Assembly (NCBI RefSeq): GCF_001681715.1
Contig: NZ_LNWY01000007.1
Span: 1-64,000 of the forward strand
Length of the DNA stretch: 64,000 nt
DNA from: Tritonibacter mobilis
GTDB lineage: Bacteria; Pseudomonadota; Alphaproteobacteria; Rhodobacterales; Rhodobacteraceae
Direction of reading: 5' to 3'
Positions 8,472-17,632 of this stretch are shown here, one piece after another (within the stretch, counting starts at the first letter, position 1; every line of letters begins with the position of its first letter). Below the pieces are notes generated by a model. The model was not told where the DNA came from, searched no databases, and saw nothing but the letters and a program-made list of their open reading frames with translations. The position numbers and the translations under genes were made by a program.

Positions 8472-9491
8472 ATGCCCGAGACATCACAACACGCCCAGAA
8501 TCCAAGGGAGGGGATGATGGCAACACTGAGCAAAGAGCAAATCGGACGTGTCCTTGCCAAGCAAGGCATCCTGATTGCTTTCGCGATCTTTCTGGTCGCC
8601 TTTACCATCGCCAACCCCAAATTCCTGTCCGTTGATAATGTGTTCAGCGTGGTGCGTTCCTCCGCCATTCTCGGCGTGATGGCGCTTGGCGTCACCTTTG
8701 TGGTGATCAGTGGCAATCTCGATCTGTCGGTGGGGTCGATGATGTCGTTTTCCACCATCGTGGTGCTGGATCTGCACGACACGCTCGGACCATTGCTGGC
8801 GATCCCGGCGATGTTTGCGATGACGATGGCGCTGGGGGCCTTGATCGGGTTTCTGGTGGGCTACCTGCGGCTCAATTCGCTGATTGTGACGCTGGGGATG
8901 CTCTCGGCCATTCACGGGCTGACGCTCACCTATTCGGGCGGGCAGAACATGGATATCGCCGACAAGGAAGGCACGTGGTTCGGCGTCTTTGGACAGGGCA
9001 GCGCCCTTGGCATCCCGGTGCCGATCCTGATCTTTGCGCTCTTGGCGGCCTTGCTGGGGCTGGTCCTCGGCAAGACCCCATTTGGCCGCAAGATCTATGC
9101 AGTGGGGGGCAATGGCACCGCTGCGACCTTCTCGGGCATCCGCCGCGCCCGGACGGTGTTCAGCTGCTATCTGATCTCTTCGGCCTGTGTGGCCACCGCT
9201 GGGCTTATGCAGGCGAGCCGCTCTCTGGGGTCGCAAAACACCGTGGGCCAGGGGCTGGAACTTGAGGTGCTCGCCGCTGTGATCCTTGGCGGGGCGTCAC
9301 TGATGGGGGGATCAGGGACGATCTTCAAAACCGTGATTGGCGTGCTGATCCTCGGATTTATCCAGAACGGTCTGCTGCTTCTGGGCCTGCAATTCTACGT
9401 CCAGTTCGTGGTGACATGGGTCATCATCATCCTTGCTGTCTGGCTCGATATCGCGGCCAAGCGCGGCAAGCTCTGGTCGCCAATCGCATAA
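8472..9491 (+). CDS. Ribose-type ABC importer permease 1
   Basis: A 339-residue RbsC-family inner membrane protein with about eight to ten hydrophobic helices. Family signatures are GVTFVVISGNLDLSVGSMMSF near residue 75 and AVILGGASLMGGSGTIFKTVIG near residue 265. Start chosen at 8472, where AGGAGGAGCC lies at the right distance; ATG 8514 or 8517, behind GGGAGGGG, would give a protein 14 or 15 residues shorter. It pairs with the next gene to form the translocation channel; two different permease genes suggest a heterodimer. Confidence 0.9.
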   Translation: MPETSQHAQNPREGMMATLSKEQIGRVLAKQGILIAFAIFLVAFTIANPKFLSVDNVFSVVRSSAILGVMALGVTFVVISGNLDLSVGSMMSFSTIVVLDLHDTLGPLLAIPAMFAMTMALGALIGFLVGYLRLNSLIVTLGMLSAIHGLTLTYSGGQNMDIADKEGTWFGVFGQGSALGIPVPILIFALLAALLGLVLGKTPFGRKIYAVGGNGTAATFSGIRRARTVFSCYLISSACVATAGLMQASRSLGSQNTVGQGLELEVLAAVILGGASLMGGSGTIFKTVIGVLILGFIQNGLLLLGLQFYVQFVVTWVIIILAVWLDIAAKRGKLWSPIA

Positions 9492-9506
9492 GGGAAGGAA
9501 GAGCCC

Positions 9507-10508
9507 ATGCAACCGGGTGCATTGTCCAAGGCGCTGAAAAACGGCGCAATCTGGGGCTTCATCGTGCTGGAGCTGATCTTCTTCAGCGTGGCGGGCGAGT
9601 TTCTGTCACTCTCCGACAAGGCCTTTATGGATTTTGAAAACATGCTGCTTTTGCTGAAGCAGTCCGCCCCCATCGGGATCATTGCGATGGGCATGACCAT
9701 CGTCATGGTGAACGGCAATATCGACCTCAGCGTCGGGGCCACCTTTGCGATTGCCGCGATCGTGCTGCTGGACAGTATGACGTGGCCGATCTTCGCGGGA
9801 CTGGGCGACTGGGTGATCCCGGTGGCGTGGCTCTTGGCGCTGACGGTCGGCACGCTTCTGGGGGCGCTCAACGGGCTTATTGTGTGGAAAACCGGGGTTG
9901 ATGCCTTCATCGTGACGCTGGGGTCGATGCTGGGCTATCGCGGCATCGTCTTTATGTTCAACGGCGAGAACCCGACCTCGCATCTGAACTGGACGCTGGT
10001 GGATTTTGCCGAGGCGCAATTTCTTGGCCTGCACACCGCCACATGGTTCCTGCTGGCGGTGACGCTGGCGATCTGGTTCCTGATGGCGCGCACCGTGCAT
10101 GGGCGCAACGCCTATGCCATTGGCGACAACCGCGACGCCGCCGTGAATGCCGGTATCCGCGTTGGCCCACATATGATGGTCAACTTCGCCATCATCGGCT
10201 TTCTCGCAGCGCTTTCAGCAGTGGTGTTTTATTCCGAAAGCGGCTCGGTCAATCCCAATGACGGCCAGCTTTATGAACTCTGGGTGATTACGGCCGTGGT
10301 CCTTGGCGGCACCAAAATCACCGGCGGCGCGGGATCGGTGATCGGCACCTTCGGCGGTGTCATCGCGATCCAGTTGTTGCGCAAGGGGCTGGGCCATATC
10401 GGCGCCGATACCTCCACCGTGAACCTGGTGATCGGCCTCATTCTCATTGCGGTGCTGTTTCTTGATCGTCAACTCAACGTCAAAGGCAAAGAGGAACTGA
10501 AGGTATGA
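9507..10508 (+). CDS. Ribose-type ABC importer permease 2
   Basis: A 333-residue RbsC-family permease with multiple hydrophobic segments and the signatures GMTIVMVNGNIDLSVGATFAI and AVVLGGTKITGGAGSVIGTFGG. A good site, GGAAGGAAG, precedes ATG 9507. It starts 15 bp after permease 1 and overlaps the ATPase gene by four bases (ATGA), indicating one operon. Sequence divergence from permease 1 shows an old duplication rather than a recent copy. Confidence 0.9.
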   Translation: MQPGALSKALKNGAIWGFIVLELIFFSVAGEFLSLSDKAFMDFENMLLLLKQSAPIGIIAMGMTIVMVNGNIDLSVGATFAIAAIVLLDSMTWPIFAGLGDWVIPVAWLLALTVGTLLGALNGLIVWKTGVDAFIVTLGSMLGYRGIVFMFNGENPTSHLNWTLVDFAEAQFLGLHTATWFLLAVTLAIWFLMARTVHGRNAYAIGDNRDAAVNAGIRVGPHMMVNFAIIGFLAALSAVVFYSESGSVNPNDGQLYELWVITAVVLGGTKITGGAGSVIGTFGGVIAIQLLRKGLGHIGADTSTVNLVIGLILIAVLFLDRQLNVKGKEELKV

Positions 10509-12010
10509 GTGATCCGGTTCTGCGTCTCGAAAACATCGTCAAAACCTTCCCCGGTGTGCGGGCGCTGGACGGGGTGTCCTTTTCGGTGATGCCGGGCGAG
10601 GTACACGCCCTCATGGGGGAAAACGGTGCGGGCAAATCCACCCTGATGAAGGTGCTCGGCGGCATTCACCAGCCCGATAGCGGCCACATCTACATGGGCA
10701 ACCATAAGGCGGTGATGGCCGGCCCCTTGGAGGCCAAGGCCAAGGGCATCGTTTTTATCCATCAGGAGCTGAGCCTCGCCGAAGAGCTCTCGGTGGCGGA
10801 AAACATCTACCTCGGGGAGCTGCCGCGCAAAAGCTTTGGCCGGGTGGACTGGCCCCGCCTTGCAGCAAACGCCAATGCGATCCTGAAAAAACTGAACGTG
10901 GGCTTTGATGCCAAGGCCCGTGTGGGCGATCTGTCGATTGCCAATCAACAGATGGTCGAAATCGCCCGCGCGCTCACTGTGGACGCCAAAGCGGTGATCT
11001 TTGACGAACCCACCGCCTCGCTGACGGATGCGGAAAAGGTGGTGCTCTTTGACGTGATCGCGGATCTGCAACGCGAGGGCGTCGGGATCATCTATATTTC
11101 GCACCGCATGGAAGAGATCTTTAAGATCACCGACCGCATCACCGTGCTGCGCGACGGGCAGTATCAGGGCACAGTCGAGACCGCCAACACCAATGAGGAA
11201 GCCGTCACCCAGATGATGATCGGGCGCAAGCTGGACCTCTCTCGCAACGCCGCGCATCACGAACTGGGCGATGTGGCATTGGAGGTGCGGGGCCTCAGCT
11301 GCGGCAAGCTGTTTCACGATGTGAGCTTTGAGGTGCGCCGGGGCGAGGTTCTGGGCTTTTACGGTCTGGTGGGCGCGGGTCGCACAGAGATTGCCGAGAC
11401 GCTCTTTGGCCTGCGCGACCCGTCCGCCGGGCAGATCCTGCTCGATGGGCGCGAGGTGCGGATCACCTCTCCGGTGGAGGCCATCAATATGGGCATCTCT
11501 TTGGTGCCAGAGGACCGCAAAGGTCAGGGTCTCGTGCTGGGCATGAACTGTCGCGATAACATGACCCTGCCGCAGGTGGATGACCTGAAGGCCGGGCCGT
11601 TTGTGGCCGAAGGCGCGGAAATCGCGATCTTTGATCAGTATCGCGACCGGCTCGACATTCGCACCCCCGGCTGGCGGCAGCAGGTGGGCAACCTGTCCGG
11701 CGGCAATCAGCAAAAGATCGTCATCGGCAAATGGCTGTCGATGCACCCCAATGTGCTGATCGTGGACGAACCCACGCGCGGTATCGACGTGGGCAGCAAA
11801 TCCGAGATTCACAAACTGCTGCGAGAGTTGGCCGCACAGGGCTATGCGGTGATCGTCATCAGCTCCGAGATGCCGGAGGTGCTGCATGTCTCCGACCGGA
11901 TCGCGGCGATGTATTCAGGCCGCATCATGCGCAGCTTCACCGCGGAGGAGGTCACCGAGGACAGCCTGATCCAAGCAATCTCGGGCCTCGGTGGCGAGCA
12001 GGTCGCCTGA
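10505..12010 (+). CDS. Ribose-type ABC importer ATPase (two ABC domains)
   Basis: A 501-residue double-domain ATPase of the RbsA/MglA family. Domain 1 (about 1-245) has Walker A GENGAGKST and Walker B AVIFDEPTASL. Domain 2 (about 250-500) has a degenerate P-loop GLVGAGRTE, which is normal in this family, signature LSGGNQQK and Walker B VLIVDEPTRGIDVG. It energises the importer formed by the two preceding permeases. A strong terminator follows at 12040-12073, which closes the rightward operon. Confidence 0.93.
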   Translation: MSDPVLRLENIVKTFPGVRALDGVSFSVMPGEVHALMGENGAGKSTLMKVLGGIHQPDSGHIYMGNHKAVMAGPLEAKAKGIVFIHQELSLAEELSVAENIYLGELPRKSFGRVDWPRLAANANAILKKLNVGFDAKARVGDLSIANQQMVEIARALTVDAKAVIFDEPTASLTDAEKVVLFDVIADLQREGVGIIYISHRMEEIFKITDRITVLRDGQYQGTVETANTNEEAVTQMMIGRKLDLSRNAAHHELGDVALEVRGLSCGKLFHDVSFEVRRGEVLGFYGLVGAGRTEIAETLFGLRDPSAGQILLDGREVRITSPVEAINMGISLVPEDRKGQGLVLGMNCRDNMTLPQVDDLKAGPFVAEGAEIAIFDQYRDRLDIRTPGWRQQVGNLSGGNQQKIVIGKWLSMHPNVLIVDEPTRGIDVGSKSEIHKLLRELAAQGYAVIVISSEMPEVLHVSDRIAAMYSGRIMRSFTAEEVTEDSLIQAISGLGGEQVA

Positions 12011-12039
12011 CGTCAGAGCGTCGCACCGAGATCGTCCAG

Positions 12040-12073
12040 AACGCCACCCCATCGACTGCGGGTGGCGTTTTTG
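12040..12073 (+). terminator. Rho-independent terminator of the ribose-type importer operon
   Basis: A perfect 10-bp stem, AACGCCACCC (12040-12049) with GGGTGGCGTT (12060-12069), and a 10-nt loop. The stem's last two T residues run into TTT, so a run of five T starts at 12068. It lies 30 nt after the ATPase stop codon. Confidence 0.85.
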
Positions 12074-12382
12074 TCTCGCGCTGCAGCGCAGCATAAACCC
12101 GCCCAAAAATTACTCACCCGCGCCCCTGCCCGCTCAAAACGAGGGCATTTCCGTGCATCGCCCGCCGCCCTCAGCAAAACGCCTTGCTCGAAAATGTCGC
12201 TGCGAGGAGCGTTGAAACACCCGCAAAACAAGGCGTCAAAGCCCTTGGCGGGTGTGTGACGACCAGCGAATTGCCACTCGGTCTGGCCGCCACACGGATG
12301 CAACGAAAACACATTGCGCGCATATCCTGCCGAATTGCCCCCTGAAGGGCAAGCGCAGGGTCAGGCGCGACGGGAGACAGCT
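12074..12382. other. Non-coding stretch upstream of urtA
   Basis: About 310 bp between the terminator and urtA. No credible gene on either strand. A promoter for urtA is expected here, but I found no convincing sigma70 pair and no sigma54 GG-N10-GC element. The ribosome binding site GGGAGA lies just before ATG 12383. Confidence 0.6.
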
Positions 12383-13663
12383 ATGAAATCCGCAAAAACA
12401 CTTCTGGCCAGCACAGCCGCTCTGGCAACCATGAGCCTTGCCGCACATGCCGCCGATTGCCCCATCAAGGTGGGCGTGCTGCACTCGCTCTCTGGCACGA
12501 TGGCCATTTCCGAGACCACGCTCAAAGATACCGTCCTGATGCTCATCGACGAGCAAAACGCCAAGGGCGGCGTTTTGGGCTGCGAGCTGGAGGCCGCAGT
12601 GGTGGACCCGGCTTCTGACTGGCCGCTCTTTGCGGAAAAAGCGCGCGAATTGCTGAGCGTGCATGAGGTCGATGTGATCTTTGGCAACTGGACGTCCGTC
12701 AGCCGCAAATCGGTGCTGCCCGTCATCGAGGAACTCAATGGGCTTTTGTTCTACCCGGTGCAGTATGAGGGCGAGGAAAGCTCCAAGAATGTGTTTTACA
12801 CCGGTGCTGCGCCCAACCAGCAAGCGATCCCCGCAACGGATTACTTCCTTGATGAGCTTGGGGTGGAGAAATTCGCGCTTTTGGGTACCGACTACGTCTA
12901 TCCTCGCACCACCAACAACATCCTTGAGAGCTACCTGCAGTCCAAGGGCATCGCAGCAGAAGACATCTTTGTGAACTACACGCCCTTTGGTCACTCTGAT
13001 TGGTCCAAGATCGTCGCCGATGTGGTCGCGCTGGGGGCCGATGGTAAAAAGGTCGGCGTGATCTCGACCATCAATGGCGATGCCAATATCGGCTTTTACA
13101 AGGAACTCGCGGCTGCTGGCATCTCCGCCGATGACATCCCCGTGGTGGCCTTCTCGGTGGGCGAGGAAGAACTCTCCGGTCTCGATACCTCCAACCTCGT
13201 CGGCCATCTGGCGGCGTGGAACTACTTTCAATCCGCCGAAAGCGATGCCAACGATGCCTTTGTCGCCAAGTGGAAAGAGGTCATGGGCGAGGACCGTGTG
13301 ACCAATGACCCGATGGAGGCACATTACATCGGCTTTAACATGTGGGTGCAGGCCGTAGAGGCCGCTGGCACCACCGATGTGGATGCGGTGCGCAGCGCGA
13401 TGTACGGGCAGGAGTTCCCGAACCTCACCGGTGGTATGGCCAAAATGCTGCCCAACCACCACCTCGCCAAACCGGTTCTGATCGGCGAAATCCTCGAGGA
13501 TGGCCAGTTCGACATCATCAGCCAGACCACCGAGGTGGCGGGCGATGCATGGACCGATTTCCTGCCTGAATCGGCTGTGCTGACCTCCGATTGGGAAAAA
13601 CTGGGCTGCGGGATGTACAACACCCAGACCGAGACCTGCGTTCAGATCAAATCAAACTACTGA
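12383..13663 (+). CDS. urtA: Urea ABC transporter, substrate-binding protein
   Basis: A 426-residue LivJ-type binding protein with signal peptide MKSAKTLLASTAALATMSLAAHA. Features typical of UrtA are IKVGVLHSLSGTMAISE, the WTSVSRKSVLPVIEELNGLLFYPVQYEGEES stretch (in part) and YFLDELGVEKFALLGTDYVYPRTTN. It is followed by urtBCDE in the canonical order, which makes the urea assignment firm. It binds urea in the periplasm and feeds UrtBC. No urease genes are in the window, so urea would be hydrolysed by enzymes encoded elsewhere. Confidence 0.93.
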   Translation: MKSAKTLLASTAALATMSLAAHAADCPIKVGVLHSLSGTMAISETTLKDTVLMLIDEQNAKGGVLGCELEAAVVDPASDWPLFAEKARELLSVHEVDVIFGNWTSVSRKSVLPVIEELNGLLFYPVQYEGEESSKNVFYTGAAPNQQAIPATDYFLDELGVEKFALLGTDYVYPRTTNNILESYLQSKGIAAEDIFVNYTPFGHSDWSKIVADVVALGADGKKVGVISTINGDANIGFYKELAAAGISADDIPVVAFSVGEEELSGLDTSNLVGHLAAWNYFQSAESDANDAFVAKWKEVMGEDRVTNDPMEAHYIGFNMWVQAVEAAGTTDVDAVRSAMYGQEFPNLTGGMAKMLPNHHLAKPVLIGEILEDGQFDIISQTTEVAGDAWTDFLPESAVLTSDWEKLGCGMYNTQTETCVQIKSNY

Positions 13664-13680
13664 TCGAACGTCGCATTCAG

Positions 13681-13703
13681 GGAGAGGCCGCTGCGGCCTC
13701 TCC
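13681..13703 (+). other. Stem-loop between urtA and urtB
   Basis: A perfect 11-bp inverted repeat, GGAGAGGCCGC (13681-13691) and GCGGCCTCTCC (13693-13703), around a central T, 17 nt after the urtA stop. No T-tract follows. Like the hairpins after the other binding-protein genes in this window, it probably stabilises the urtA transcript or attenuates the downstream genes. Confidence 0.75.
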
Positions 13704-13730
13704 GCTTGGTTCCGGGAAAAGAGTAAATCC

Positions 13731-15713
13731 ATGAGAAGACGAGTACTGGCAAGCCTCGGCTTGCTGCTGGTGGTGTTTGGCACCTTTGCCCAAAGCCCCG
13801 CCGCGCAACCCGCGTCCCCAGAGGCCGCGCCCATGCAAGATATCCTGCAAGAGCATGCCGCGATCATCACTAAATCCTCGCGCAAAACCATCGGCCCGGC
13901 GATTGACGCGGTTGCGGGCAGCGGTCTGGGCAGCGCACAGCGTGTGTTGGAGGCCTGGCAGGCCAAAGAGATGTGGCAACGGCAATCCGACGGGCTGTTC
14001 TTTCACGCCCAAAAGACCGACACAGGCTATGATCTGATTGATTTTGACAGCGGTGAGAGCGTCGGCGTAGCCAGCAAGGACGCGTTGCAGCAGATTAAAC
14101 CCAACAGCGGCATCCGTGCGCTCTTGGCGGTGGCCTTGGTGCAGTTTCAGCTCTCTGATCCCGATCCCACCCGGCGTGCCGAGGCGCTTTTGTCGCTGGA
14201 ACGCGACCCTACATCCGGCGCACTGGCACCGCTGCGAACCTCGATCCCTGGCGAGGGCGACCCGGTGCTTTTGGCCAACAAACAACGGCTCGAGCGGCTT
14301 TTGACCATCGCCTATGGCAGCAGCGACGAGGAACGCACCCAAGCCATCGACGATATGGCGGGGGATCTCGGCGTCGATGTGCGCGCCACGCTCAACCCGC
14401 TGCTCGTCACCACGCGCAAGGTCTATGAGGGCGCGCTGCCAGAGGGGGTGAATGTCGCCCTGCGGCTCACGCCCGGCGGCGAACGCCTCTCCCGCACCGA
14501 GGCTTATGCGCTTTTGGCAGAGCAAAACCTCGCCCCTGCCCCGGTTACGGCAGACGATATCCGCACCACATTGGCGGCGCATATCGACGGTGGCTACGTC
14601 GGTGGCGTGCCACTGGCACAACTCTCGGACCCGGCGCGGCGCATTGCGGCCTATGAAGCCCTTGTGGACGCGCAAAAAGCGGCGCCACTGCTGACAGAGG
14701 CAGATATCACAGACCTGCTCGCCGCATACGTGTTTGCCGATATCTACGCCGAACCCTCCACCGCTGTCACCGAGGCCGCAAACGCCGCCCTGCGCCGCAT
14801 TGAAACCAAGGTTCAACTCAACCAGACGCTTGATCTGGGGCTGGATGCGCTCTCGCTCGGGTCGATCTATTTCCTTGCGGCCATTGGGCTTGCCATCACC
14901 TTTGGCGTGATGGGCGTCATCAACATGGCGCATGGCGAGTTTATCATGATGGGCGCTTACACCGGCTATGTGGTGCAGCAGGTGATCCCCGATCATACGC
15001 TGTCGATCGCGGTTGCCATCCCGCTCGCCTTTGGCGTGACCTTTCTGGCCGGTGTCGCGCTTGAACGGCTGGTGATCCGCTGGCTTTATAACCGCCCGCT
15101 GGAGACATTGCTGGCAACCTTTGGCGTCTCCATCGCGCTGCAACAACTGGCCAAGAATATCTTTGGCACCCAGGCCCGCCCCCTGACCGCCCCGGACTGG
15201 CTGGGGGGTGCGTGGGTTTTGAACGATGTGGTCTCCATCAGCTATATCCGCATCGCGATCTTCGGCCTCGCGCTGATCTTTCTGGGGCTGTTTCTGTTCA
15301 TCATGAAACGCACGCGGCTTGGTCTGGAGACCCGCGCGGTGACGCAAAACCCCGGCATGGCGGCCTCGATGGGGATCAACACCGACCGCGTCAATATGCT
15401 GACCTTCGGGCTTGGCTCCGGCATCGCCGGGATCGCGGGGGTCGCCATCGGGCTTTTTGCCAAGGTCACCTCAGAACTGGGGCAGGACTATATCGTCCAG
15501 AGCTTCATGACCGTGGTTGTGGGCGGGGTCGGCAATATCTGGGGCACGCTCTTGGGCGCAGGGCTCATTGGCGGGCTGCAAAAAAGCATCGAGTGGCTGA
15601 ACCCCTCAAACACGCTTGCCGCGCAGACCTACATGATCATCTTCATCATCATTTTTATCCAATTCCGGCCACGGGGCATCATCGCCCTCAAGGGTCGCGC
15701 GGCGGGGGATTGA
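13731..15713 (+). CDS. urtB: Urea ABC transporter permease with long N-terminal periplasmic region
   Basis: A 660-residue protein. The last ~295 residues are a LivH-type permease (SLGSIYFLAAIGLAITFGVM, INMAHGEF near residue 400, and FMTVVVGGVGNIWGTLLGA). The first ~20 residues look like a signal peptide or anchor (MRRRVLASLGLLLVVFGTFA), and about 340 polar residues lie between this and the first permease helix. UrtB proteins of Proteobacteria usually carry such an extension, but this one seems longer than the usual total of about 520-550 residues. Its role is unknown. The gene starts 67 bp after urtA and is followed by urtC after three bases. Confidence 0.9.
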   Translation: MRRRVLASLGLLLVVFGTFAQSPAAQPASPEAAPMQDILQEHAAIITKSSRKTIGPAIDAVAGSGLGSAQRVLEAWQAKEMWQRQSDGLFFHAQKTDTGYDLIDFDSGESVGVASKDALQQIKPNSGIRALLAVALVQFQLSDPDPTRRAEALLSLERDPTSGALAPLRTSIPGEGDPVLLANKQRLERLLTIAYGSSDEERTQAIDDMAGDLGVDVRATLNPLLVTTRKVYEGALPEGVNVALRLTPGGERLSRTEAYALLAEQNLAPAPVTADDIRTTLAAHIDGGYVGGVPLAQLSDPARRIAAYEALVDAQKAAPLLTEADITDLLAAYVFADIYAEPSTAVTEAANAALRRIETKVQLNQTLDLGLDALSLGSIYFLAAIGLAITFGVMGVINMAHGEFIMMGAYTGYVVQQVIPDHTLSIAVAIPLAFGVTFLAGVALERLVIRWLYNRPLETLLATFGVSIALQQLAKNIFGTQARPLTAPDWLGGAWVLNDVVSISYIRIAIFGLALIFLGLFLFIMKRTRLGLETRAVTQNPGMAASMGINTDRVNMLTFGLGSGIAGIAGVAIGLFAKVTSELGQDYIVQSFMTVVVGGVGNIWGTLLGAGLIGGLQKSIEWLNPSNTLAAQTYMIIFIIIFIQFRPRGIIALKGRAAGD

Positions 15714-15716
15714 TCC

Positions 15717-16895
15717 ATGAACCGCAGTTTTTTCGCACGGAACCCCTCCGTTTTGGTGTTTCTCGCCACGCTTGGGCTTGCGACGCTGGTTATCACCGCC
15801 GCCTCCGAGGGGCTGGGCCTTGGGCTCATCTCCACCTCGATGGTGAAAACGCTGGGCAAAACGCTCTGTCTCGCGCTCATTGCCGTCGCCATGGATCTGG
15901 TCTGGGGCTACGCGGGCATCCTGAGCCTTGGGCATTTCGCCTTCTTCGGGCTTGGCGGTTATATGATCGGCATGTGGCTCATGTATGAGCGCACCAGCCA
16001 GATCGTGACGCAAAACCTCGCCAATGCGCCTATTCCCCCTACGGCTGAGGAAATCTCGGACGCCATCGGTTCGCAGATCTTTGGCGTCGTTGGCAGTGCC
16101 GAGTTTCCGCTGATCTGGAGCTTTGCCGACAGTCTGGTGATCCAGCTTTTGCTGGTCGTCGCAGTGCCGGGGCTTTTGGCGCTGGTCTTTGGTTGGCTCG
16201 CGTTTCGCTCGCGGGTGGCGGGCGTTTATCTCTCGATCCTGACCCAAGCCATGACGCTGGCGCTGGCGCTCTATCTCTTCCAAAACGACAGCGGGTTGCG
16301 CGGCAATAACGGGCTTTCGGGGCTACAGAACATCCCGCATCTGGATCAAGTGCCACAATCCGTGCTGTCGGTCTGGTTCCTCTGGGCCTCGGCCTTGGCG
16401 CTGGCGCTTGGCTATGTCTTTGCTGCGTGGATCGTGTCGGGCAAATTTGGCAGCGTCATCCGCGGCATTCGCGACAATGAATCCCGGGTGCGGTTCCTTG
16501 GCTACTCGGTCGAGCGCTACAAGCTCTTTATCTTTACCGTCACCGCCATGATCGCGGGCATCGCGGGTGCGCTGTATTATCCGCAGGCGGGGATCATCAA
16601 CCCGGCAGAGCTTGCGCCTGTCGCGTCGATATATCTTGCGGTCTGGGTCGCCATCGGTGGGCGTGGGCGTCTGTATGGCGCGGTGATCGGTGCCTGTTTC
16701 GTCAGCCTGATCTCCACGTGGTTCACCGGCGGGCAGGCCCCGGATATCAACCTCGGCTTTTACACCTTCGCATGGGTCGACTGGTGGACCATCCTCTTGG
16801 GTCTCTCATTCGTGCTGGTCACGCTCTTTGCACCCAAAGGCATCGGCGGGCTTTTTGACCTGATCGCCACACGCAACGAGGAGACACAGGAATGA
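15717..16895 (+). CDS. urtC: Urea ABC transporter permease
   Basis: A 392-residue LivM-type inner membrane permease with about nine to ten hydrophobic helices. Family landmarks are DLVWGYAGILSLGHFAFFGLGGYMIGMWL near residue 60 (in part), RVAGVYLSILTQAMTLAL, GNNGLSGLQNIP, and VAIGGRGRLYGAVIGA near residue 320. It forms the urea channel with UrtB. It starts three bases after urtB and overlaps urtD by four. Confidence 0.93.
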   Translation: MNRSFFARNPSVLVFLATLGLATLVITAASEGLGLGLISTSMVKTLGKTLCLALIAVAMDLVWGYAGILSLGHFAFFGLGGYMIGMWLMYERTSQIVTQNLANAPIPPTAEEISDAIGSQIFGVVGSAEFPLIWSFADSLVIQLLLVVAVPGLLALVFGWLAFRSRVAGVYLSILTQAMTLALALYLFQNDSGLRGNNGLSGLQNIPHLDQVPQSVLSVWFLWASALALALGYVFAAWIVSGKFGSVIRGIRDNESRVRFLGYSVERYKLFIFTVTAMIAGIAGALYYPQAGIINPAELAPVASIYLAVWVAIGGRGRLYGAVIGACFVSLISTWFTGGQAPDINLGFYTFAWVDWWTILLGLSFVLVTLFAPKGIGGLFDLIATRNEETQE

Positions 16896-17632
16896 GCCAG
16901 CTGCTTGAAGTCTCGGGCGTCTCCGTCACGTTTGATGGGTTTCGCGCCATCAACAACCTGTCCTTTGCCATCGGCAGCGCCGAGCTGCGTGCGATCATCG
17001 GACCAAATGGCGCGGGAAAAACCACCTTTATGGACATTGTCACCGGCAAAACCCGCCCTGACGCGGGGCGCATTCGCTGGGGCGACAAGGGCATCTCGCT
17101 TTTGGGTCTCAACGAGGCGCAGATCGCGCGCGAAGGCATCGGGCGGAAGTTTCAAAAACCCACCGTGTTTGAGGATCAGACCGTGCAGGAAAACCTGCTG
17201 ATGGCATTGAAGGCCAAGCGCGGCGCGTTCTCCGTTCTGTTCTGGAAACCACAGCCTGCGGATCTGGAGCGCGTGCGCGCCCTTGCCACCGAAATCGGTC
17301 TTGAGGATGCGCTGCCGCTCAAATCCGGCACCCTCAGCCATGGGCAGAAACAGTGGCTCGAAATCGGCATGTTGCTGGCGCAGGAGCCGCGGCTCTTGCT
17401 GGTGGATGAACCCGCCGCCGGCATGACCCCGGCGGAGCGTGAACACACCACCGCCATTCTGGTCGAGGCCGCCAAGACCCGCGCCGTGGTGGTTGTCGAA
17501 CATGACATGGAGTTTGTGCGCCGCCTCGATTGTCGCGTGACGGTGCTGCACGAAGGCGCGGTCCTCGCCGAAGGATCGCTGGATCATGTCACCGCAAACA
17601 AGGAGGTGATCGATGTCTATCTCGGGCGCTGA
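16892..17632 (+). CDS. urtD: Urea ABC transporter ATPase
   Basis: A 246-residue LivG-type ATPase. Walker A is GPNGAGKTT near residue 37; Q-loop region RKFQKPTVFE is typical of UrtD; signature LSHGQKQWLE is the usual variant of LSGGQ in this family; Walker B is LLLVDEPAAGM, followed by HD in VVVEHDMEFV. It overlaps urtC by ATGA and urtE by 20 bases, so the five urt genes form one transcription unit. Confidence 0.93.
   Translation: MSQLLEVSGVSVTFDGFRAINNLSFAIGSAELRAIIGPNGAGKTTFMDIVTGKTRPDAGRIRWGDKGISLLGLNEAQIAREGIGRKFQKPTVFEDQTVQENLLMALKAKRGAFSVLFWKPQPADLERVRALATEIGLEDALPLKSGTLSHGQKQWLEIGMLLAQEPRLLLVDEPAAGMTPAEREHTTAILVEAAKTRAVVVVEHDMEFVRRLDCRVTVLHEGAVLAEGSLDHVTANKEVIDVYLGR

Noticed and set aside
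12074-12382. Sigma54/NtrC-type promoter for urtA
   Set aside because: I looked for GG-N10-GC elements because urea uptake is often nitrogen-regulated; the nearest candidate has a 13-bp spacing and was dropped.
13677-15347. Long minus-strand open frame opposite urtB
   Set aside because: Shadow of urtB: low-complexity basic composition, no start site, no recognisable domain.
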